Positions 59,001 to 64,000 of a stretch of 64,000 bases of DNA are shown here, in pieces. The notes under the pieces were generated by a model. The model was not told the origin of the DNA. It did not search any database and was given only the letters and a program-made list of their open reading frames with translations. Position 1 is the first letter of the stretch. Each line of letters opens with the position of its first letter. The stretch is from Sipunculus nudus (lineage: Eukaryota > Annelida > Sipuncula > Golfingiida > Sipunculidae): assembly GCA_026874595.1 (NCBI GenBank), contig CM049320.1, forward strand, positions 39,122,714 to 39,186,713, written 5' to 3'. The position numbers and the translations under genes are program-made.

Positions 59001-61146
59001 ACAAATTAACAATTGCGTATAAATGTTGGCATTGTGTGTATTACATGTCCCATGTAAACATGCCACACCAATCCAGTCCCTTTCATGTAACTGTTTGTGT
59101 GTTACTCATTGTTTGAACATTATGTAGCCTTCCTTGTTGGACAGAATTTATAAACAAACAGGAAATAGCCCTAGTTTATACCCCGGACATGATATGACAG
59201 TGTGTGGGGATGTTTTTTTGTGTGTATGCATACAGTGATACTGTTTATATGTTCAACAGTAAAACATCAAACTGTCTGTTGGCAGTTTGCCATGTAAAAT
59301 ATAATATAAATAATAGAAACTTTGTCTTACAGTTTTTAAATTTAATTAAGTGAGATGTAAATCAGATTTGATAATAGGCCAAGATTTGAATTCGATTTGA
59401 TAACACCTCCGTATGGCACTAATAGATTATGATAACAGGACAGCAAATTTGTGGGATTTTTAATCTTGGTCAATCTAATCGTGACATCTAAAATCTGCCT
59501 GCAGCAAATCCTGACTGTCACATGTATACATAAGATAAAAGTGAAAATGGCCAATATGCCTGCTGCTTGTGTTTATGTGTACTCTTTATTTTTAGAAACC
59601 AACAAGAACAATGGAGCTGTGAAAATAGCTTTTGGTCATGTCATTCACATGGTGCATTCATCTGAATACTTAAATATTTTAGAAATACACTTTAAATTGC
59701 TAATTAATAAATTCTCTGTATTTTATTTAATTTTATGAAATATATATGTAATTTGGAAAGCATTGGTAATTCCCTGGCAAGCCTGTAAAGGGATTTCAGT
59801 TTGCTTCCAGGCTCTGTGGATATCAATTTTAATCTGTTTTCAGCTTCTCTATTATTAATATCATATGCAGTGATTTACACTTACACTCACACATACATAA
59901 ATGTATACACTCATTCACTCTTTCACAATGCAACAGGATGGATGAATGTGGAAGTACATTCCCTCTTATGGCTTGAATCATGACTCAAGTTATACTTACC
60001 ATTCCAATATAATTGCCTATTGAGTCATATGTTCATGACTAAGACACATGGATACACACACACATGTATGCTTTGTTTTACTTACATGATCTCTAACATA
60101 TGTCACAAGCTCTGTCTGCCTGCCTCAGCTGGACACCCCATTATATGACAGGTGGCAGTCAGTTACAGTTAGACAGGTTATGGCAATTATTGCCAAATCT
60201 CTTGATGTTTTCTGAATCCCCACTAAAATATCACAGGGGTTATCAATCTATATTACATATGTGACAATTATTCTGGCTATATTAATGTGTCGCAACATGT
60301 TCCTCTTAATAGGTTTAACAACATATTGACTTTACAATAAACCGTGACATTCCATGACATCCAGCCAAGTATGTGCAAAATAACACCTGACGAAAAAGAA
60401 TACCACATTTATTAACCATTTGTTTATTGCAATATCAGGAAAATGATGAACAAGTGCCAGTAAGCCCTAACTTATATATTATAAGATTTGTACTTATTTA
60501 TTTTTTTTCTTTTCTTTCTTGGCATTTTGACTTAATCAGTCTTTGTAATTTCAATTGAGGTAGGGAAATTTATGTTGAAATAATTTTGAAATGGTTTTAT
60601 AAGTTGAACAGCTACTGAGTGTATTTGCTGTCTTTGCAAAAAGAAAAGAACACTTTCAATATTTATTTAAGCAGTAGGGGTAAATATCTGGGTGATTAAT
60701 TTATGCGTATTGATAAAATACACCTCTGTTAATTCTGCCATTTTGAGAACATTTGATGCATAAATTAATGACTTGATTTCCTGTATTACCGTATTTGATC
60801 AAATTCACTGGATATTGATGTATTTTCAGCTCTTTTTGATCAATTATATTATTTTATTTAATGGTATTTTATGGTACTGATTCTTTTTTTATTATGTTGA
60901 GTGAAGAATATAACAAGTGGATCATGCATAGCAACCTTTGACATACGTTCGAGTAAATCAGGTTCTGATTGGTTTTATTAATTATGTCAGAGGTTAAATA
61001 TATACAGATTATGTATCCAGGTCAGGTTGTTGTGATCCACCCAACAAGATCTGCAACAAAACAGAGACGTCATAGGTCTCTGGATGATTATGAAGATGTA
61101 GTTGTGAAACAAATGCATGATGATAATGATGATGACGGCAGTGAAG
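46988..61146 (+). CDS. Unrecognised gene: Lys/Ser/Pro-rich disordered protein, 5' part only
   Basis: Gene span of supported and candidate exons: 46,988-47,016 (5'UTR candidate), 51,217-51,266 (candidate with in-frame ATG), 52,835-54,056 (main), 59,596-59,634 (optional) and 60,991-61,146. The main exon and 60,991 exon join in phase 1 without a stop. The last donor at 61,147 is open, so the gene continues past 64,000. The protein so far is about 460 residues, basic, rich in K/S/P with PxxP-type motifs and no folded domain that I recognise. Such tails precede catalytic domains in some RhoGEFs and SH3-bound adaptors, but I assign no function. Confidence 0.55.
47390..47660 (+). repeat. Degenerate 'gaccttgatcttc' repeat
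   Basis: Three loosely repeated units with 'ggtgaccttgacctttatct', 'tggtgatcttcaccttt' and 'gtagaccttgatcttcctct', separated by 'gatg(t/a)gttc(g/a)aaaactg'. A related unit lies at 48,597-48,625 ('catgaccttgaccttaatct'). Each contains a nuclear-receptor half site (AAGGTCA on the minus strand). Located in an intron of the plus-strand gene. Confidence 0.45.
47661..49375. other. Intronic DNA, no exon recognised
   Basis: AT-rich. An AG-preceded open stretch at 48,158-48,340 lacks a donor in frame and has no recognisable content. Confidence 0.4.
49380..50110 (+). repeat. Degenerate tandem repeat 'aaagccaagagaaa...ggagtgcagagtt'
   Basis: About eight to ten diverged units of roughly 60-115 bp, each with 'aa(a)gccaagaga(a)a', 'cctta(t)a' and 'g(t)gcagagtt(a/t)tt'. 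The array is interrupted at 49,762 by a family 2 fragment. Confidence 0.55.
49762..49906 (-). mobile_element. Truncated family 2 Helitron-like end inserted in a tandem array
   Basis: Reverse complement of the family 2 3' end: AATTAG-type CTAA (49,762-49,765 complement), hairpin at 49,765-49,789 (GGGCCCCGCTT / AAGCGGTGCCC), CTATAGTGATCAC, a GGAC/GGAA-rich stretch, then 'tcagtgacactttctttg' and 'aactcaacaacaaca'. It stops at 'ggagctt', inside the first core unit. It splits the surrounding repeat and shows CTAA followed by T on the element strand, as in the 6.1-kb copy. Confidence 0.6.
50388..50648 (+). mobile_element. tRNA-derived SINE
   Basis: The 5' part 'ctgtggctcaggggtagaac' matches a tRNA A box (TGGCNNAGNGG), and 'gaattcaaatctc' about 35 nt later matches the B box (GGTTCAAATCC) with the usual spacing. 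It is followed by a non-tRNA body ('ggtggccccaacccagggtg', 'gcctggttaacaccagg'). Its cloverleaf is too degenerate for a functional tRNA. The 3' end is not sharply defined. Minus-strand ORFs over it are shadows. Confidence 0.6.
50649..51216. other. Intronic or 5' flank DNA, no exon recognised
   Basis: A-runs at 50,707 and 50,733 and nothing else identifiable. It could hold an alternative promoter for the exon ending at 51,266. Confidence 0.35.
51217..51266 (+). CDS. Candidate start exon of the plus-strand gene
   Basis: A consensus donor GGCG|GTAAGT at 51,267 follows ATG ATA TGT CTG GCG (51,252-51,266). Spliced to 52,835 it joins in phase 0 and reads MICLAVNMQSPSH in frame with the main ORF; an in-frame TGA at 51,234 makes 51,252 the first start. 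A possible acceptor is CACCTCAG at 51,209-51,216, or the exon may begin at a local promoter. Translation could also start at the Met at 52,841, making this exon 5'UTR. Confidence 0.4.
51660..52676 (+). repeat. 33-bp minisatellite, about 30 copies
   Basis: Unit of about 33 bp, 'gtgtctcaggtgtagagata' plus 'gtggctgttatca', with indels and substitutions that grow to the right. Because 33 is a multiple of 3, clean stretches stay open and read as an 11-aa repeat (VEIVAVISVLG, plus) or TLITATISTPE (minus). It lies in the intron between the candidate exon at 51,266 and the acceptor at 52,834, so it is treated as noncoding. Confidence 0.85.
52835..54056 (+). CDS. Main exon: 405 aa of a Lys/Ser/Pro-rich disordered protein
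   Basis: Bounded by TTGTTTCAG|GTC and AAATCAG|GTAAGG, phase 0 in and phase 1 out, open for 1,222 bp. Numbering from the Met at 52,841: SH3-ligand-like clusters at 151-163 ('HPPSRARPPRHDP'), 210-218 ('KPSLPTKPK') and 286-295 ('RPTLPRKPPR', including a PxxxPR motif as bound by CD2AP/CIN85 SH3 domains). There are hydrophobic patches near 'PSVQNIAQIFGSV' and 'SSFISSRLEQFSG'. Many Ser-Pro and Arg-x-x-Ser sites suggest phosphorylation. No transmembrane segment, signal peptide or folded domain. A 298-codon minus-strand ORF inside it is a shadow. Cytoskeletal or signalling scaffold is a guess only. Confidence 0.75.
54161..56027 (-). mobile_element. Element B: second complete family 1 element, inverted, 1.87 kb
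   Basis: Mirror image of element A. Left: hairpin AGCTCAGCTGAC...GCTGAGCT (54,161-54,190), 'ctatagcgatcac' and GTCCGTC stretch. Right: GTCAGCTGAGCGTCA, then the palindrome TGACCCATGGGTCA (56,014-56,027). Five internal units spaced about 338 bp carry 'ggtctc(t/c)g(t/c)(t/c)acc' near 54,330, 54,678, 55,008, 55,347 and 55,687. It sits in the intron after the main exon, 105 bp past its donor. Confidence 0.7.
56028..56834. other. Intronic DNA, no exon recognised
   Basis: A T-run follows element B (56,031-56,041). Short ORFs on both strands have no recognisable content. Confidence 0.4.
56835..58518 (-). repeat. 20-bp minisatellite, about 84 copies, with 60-bp higher-order units
   Basis: Unit of 20 bp, 'c(a/t)ggcactgaaggtgacctc' with variants 'gacaac', 'gaccac', 'ggccat' and 'gactcc'. 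Blocks such as 57,841-57,900, 57,901-57,960 and 58,021-58,080 are almost identical 60-mers, showing a three-unit higher-order repeat. The minus strand is open in all three frames for 186 to 286 codons, because the unit lacks stops. Since 20 is not a multiple of 3, every frame cycles through the same 20-aa word (VTFSAWRSPSVPGGHLQCQ...). Intronic for the plus-strand gene; no evidence of translation. Confidence 0.9.
58519..59595. other. Intronic DNA, no exon recognised
   Basis: AT-rich. No supported exon, RNA gene or defined repeat. Confidence 0.4.
59596..59634 (+). CDS. Possible 39-bp cassette exon (phase 1-1)
   Basis: TTTTTAG|AAACC...TTTG|GTCATG. It adds 13 codons (reading ETNKNNGAVKIAF) in phase 1 on both sides, so it can be included or skipped between 54,056 and 60,991 without changing frame. 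The acceptor is good, the donor weak. Chance is a real possibility. Confidence 0.25.
59635..60990. other. Intronic DNA, no exon recognised
   Basis: AT-rich, no supported exon or defined repeat. Confidence 0.4.
60991..61146 (+). CDS. Downstream exon of the plus-strand gene (52 codons)
   Basis: TTATGTCAG|AGG to GTGAAG|GTAAAT, 156 bp, phase 1 in and out, in phase with the main exon. Encodes 'VKYIQIMYPGQVVVIHPTRS', then 'RRHRSLDDYEDVVVKQM' and an acidic 'DDNDDDGSEG' end. 'DDYEDVVV' is a possible Tyr-phosphorylation site. Acceptors at 61,007 and 61,020 are alternatives but would not preserve phase. Confidence 0.55.
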
Positions 61147-64000
61147 GTAAATACTAATAAATCTAATCACTGACCTCTGTAGAAGTTTGAGTGATTTTAA
61201 TCATGATTAATGCTCTGTTAATTGCTTCATAATCATTGGCTAATCATACTCTGAAGATTACTCAAATGATTGCAAGAGATATAACATGAATTACACATCA
61301 GTGATCACATATGAAAATTGGAAAATAATATTTGAATCATTTTCTGGAACAGCCCTTTTAGGTCACCATTAGTTTTGTGGAATAGCTCTTCAAGTGATCA
61401 GAAGATTTGACCATACTGTTTAGGTTATTTTCTGGAATAGCCCTCCAGGTGGTGGATGCAAGAAAAAAAAAAGATTATCTTGATTGTTTTGTGGAACAGC
61501 TCTCCACAGATGGTTGACCAAAGGCTGGTTAGTTGATTTAAACTGCACAAAATATAACAGGAGGGTGGTGGAGGATGATGTAATTGTTTTACTTTTTTTC
61601 TGGTGGCTTTGGGCTGTCATTAACCCCAAAATGTGCTACTCTCTCCACCAAAATGGTTGCTCAGCCTAACTTTGGTGCAAGTCATGAATTTGATTTAAAA
61701 AAAAGTGATATCACATTTGCAACTTCTCTGGAAACATTTAAAATTAAAATGAAGCAGTAGTTCTTTACATTATGGGTAATAATTAAAATCAGAAACTCAG
61801 TTGACTTGTACAGATGTTACCGGATAAAAGCTGTATTATAATGACATATACAGTGTACTGATTAATGGATTGCTTGAAGTATCAGTGACCTAATTCCAGA
61901 GGTGGTGGATAGAATGGCTTTAGGTGGTGGTACGCAAATGAATACTAATACACAATAAATGATAAAAAAAATTCATTTTATTTCATAATTTGCTCATTTC
62001 TTCTTACTCATGTGAAGTCTAATCTGATAAATGTAACTGTATCTGATTGCTCATACAAAGACTTAAAATTACTTTGGGCATAATGTAACTAACTACATAC
62101 TTGTATGTCAGGATGTAAACTCTTTAAATTAGCATAACCAAATTTTTAGCCACCAAATGGGTCTCTCTTTCCATTCATGACCAAGTGTTCATATGGCCAT
62201 TGCATCAGAATTCAAGAGTTTTATTGGTAAGTTAATTAAAAGGGATAAGGGGTGGGGGGGGGGGGGGGGTTGTTAATGCTTGCTGTTTTAATTAGTTTGT
62301 TCATCCAGAATGGGGAAGGCTGTTGCCATATGGCTGGATATATACTGTGGTTGGCTTTTTGGATGCAAGGGTTTCAATTTTGGAATTTTCATGAAAGGGA
62401 AGTGTTTGCGAAAATTGAAATCTTGGTTATTAATAAAATGCCTCATCTACCCAGGTAAAGAGTGCACATTTATACAAAATCTTTATTGACATACCATGAC
62501 CTCAAATGCTGACAGGTAAAAATTTGACATTATAAATAATAACATACATTTACCATCACCCGTAAATCAAAGGTTTGATTATGTTGTGGATAATATCAGA
62601 TCTTGTTTATTATTTCCAAGTAATCATCAAGAATTTCTGCCCCTACAGTGTTCTCCTAGGTTCTAGTCAAATTATTAAGATTTTTTGGCATATTTAGTAA
62701 TATGATAATTGATACACAGGTACACTTATTATTATAACCTATACGTCAAGATCATGAAATTGAAACCCTTCCTGAACACTGAAAAAAGTGAATATAATGA
62801 AAATGTAACCCCATGAACATGATGATAACCACTGTATGTGATGACAGAACTGACTGCAGATTTGATGCTAATTCACTTTAGTGCTTTGTTATATGCAAAT
62901 TTCATAGATATGTTTTAATACAAATCATAATGAAGCTAAATGTGTACATACCTACCTAATAATTTTGGCTTTTTAGGTGTAATGGTCCTTACATCATATT
63001 CTAAGCCATGATACCTGTCTCTTACATCTCTTATATGTATAATACCACATTCTCCAAGACACAAATATGACAAAACATTTTGTAACTCTTTTCATTTGTA
63101 AGCAATCAAATCTTTGTAAAATTACCTGTGTATCAGGTTTCAAAATATTTTGTTCATCATGTTGTATGAACATTCTAAATGCATTTTTGGAACAGTTCTG
63201 GAAAATTTTGAATTTCTTTTGGGGGTGAAAGGGGTACAATTTAAGTCATGTTTGACCAGCACTTTTATTGAAATCTGCTGTACAAGACCATTACACATTT
63301 ACACTTTGATATATTGATTTTACATGGTAGTCGTAGAAGATCAAGATTGTGATTAAGGCAAATACTACCTATGTCATTTCTTTCCTAATTACTAAGATTA
63401 AATTTACACAAATGTACATTTCATGATATTTATCTTTTTATTGTTCAACTGTATGAAGTGTTAGTTTATGCATTAAATTCATAAAATTTTTGGGACTGAT
63501 ATCTTCTCAAAGTATAATTATTTGATGATCATATGAATGTCATTGAAACCTGATCAATGTCTGTCAATAATCTTTAACAAAAAAGTTAATATTTCATTAA
63601 ATGTTAATCTAAACTGAACTGTATTGCTTATGTAAAAGGGGTCAATCTTATGAGCAAAAGTGTATGAAAAAAAAAAAAGAGTTGCATCCTTTTTATATTA
63701 TCTATCATAAATTTGATTAAAAGACCAATTGCTTCATATGCCAAAAAAAATATCAATTTGATTATTATAATGATTCCTATAAGAGGAGCATGTTTTTGTT
63801 AAAATAAATGGTGTTATTAAATACTTTCAGATATTTTTGAGTAAAATATCTTTCATTATTTCTTTTTAAATGAGATTAATTTCTTGATTTTTGTGTGATG
63901 TATAATGACAGATAAACAAAACTGTAATTTTCATTATTTTTAGCAAATTTGAGAAAGAATTAAAAAAATGTGGTTATTTATAATAATGTTTGGATTATTA
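61147..64000. other. Terminal part of window, no further exon recognised
   Basis: A weak tandem of 'tggaa(t/c)agc(c/t)ctcca' words at 61,330-61,520 and a G-run at 62,251-62,268. The next exon of the plus-strand gene was not found and probably lies beyond the window. Confidence 0.4.

Noticed and set aside
62251-62268. G-runs (also 21,068, 21,590, 25,448) as regulatory G-quadruplexes
   Set aside because: Single homopolymer runs, common sequencing and slippage products; no paired context supporting a functional claim.

Overview
This is eukaryotic DNA: AT-rich (about one third G+C by eye), with no operons, long introns, GT-AG exon boundaries, (TA)n microsatellites, minisatellites and many dispersed repeats. 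The repeat types, above all ~1.9 kb elements with hairpin ends and internal tandem cores, suggest a marine lophotrochozoan, most likely a bivalve mollusc. That is inference; no species is claimed. Fewer than 3% of the bases are convincingly coding.

Two protein genes are supported. (1) Minus strand, 28,305 to 16,633: a complete seven-exon orthologue of CNTD1 (cyclin N-terminal domain-containing 1, a meiotic crossover factor). All junction phases agree and the spliced product is 313 aa. (2) Plus strand, about 46,988 to beyond 61,146: the 5' part of an unrecognised gene. Its main 1,222-bp exon encodes a Lys/Ser/Pro-rich, apparently disordered protein with SH3-ligand-like motifs. A phase-compatible exon follows at 60,991-61,146 and further exons must lie outside the window. 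Upstream candidate exons for it are proposed. A third gene is represented only by a probable first exon on the minus strand (12,383-12,346) beside a YY1-like ATGGCGG promoter motif.

Layout: 1-12.3 kb, repeats (Helitron/Helentron-like fragments, GGACTC-rich repeat, LINE remnant); 12.3-12.5 kb, first exon/promoter; 16.6-28.3 kb, CNTD1, with a 1.37 kb PIF/Harbinger-like element in intron 6; 29.6-31.5 kb, a complete 1.9 kb hairpin-ended element with five ~337-bp internal units; 33-37 kb, degenerate repeats, tandem palindromes and CTCF-like motifs; 37.9-40.1 kb, a 2.1 kb DNA transposon with ~160-bp TIRs, a likely 9-bp target duplication and a relic PHD finger; 40-47 kb, largely unannotatable AT-rich DNA with a foldback element; 47-61 kb, the plus-strand gene, with a 33-bp minisatellite, a tRNA-derived SINE, an inverted second copy of the 1.9 kb element and an ~84-copy 20-bp minisatellite; 61-64 kb, no further exon recognised.

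The most noteworthy non-gene signal is a shared terminal architecture in two otherwise different repeat families (GGAC-rich stretch, GATCNCTATAG, 25-29 nt hairpin, CTAA), which resembles Helitron 3' ends, with a related tail in a third family. No rRNA, stand-alone tRNA, CRISPR or prokaryotic feature was seen.
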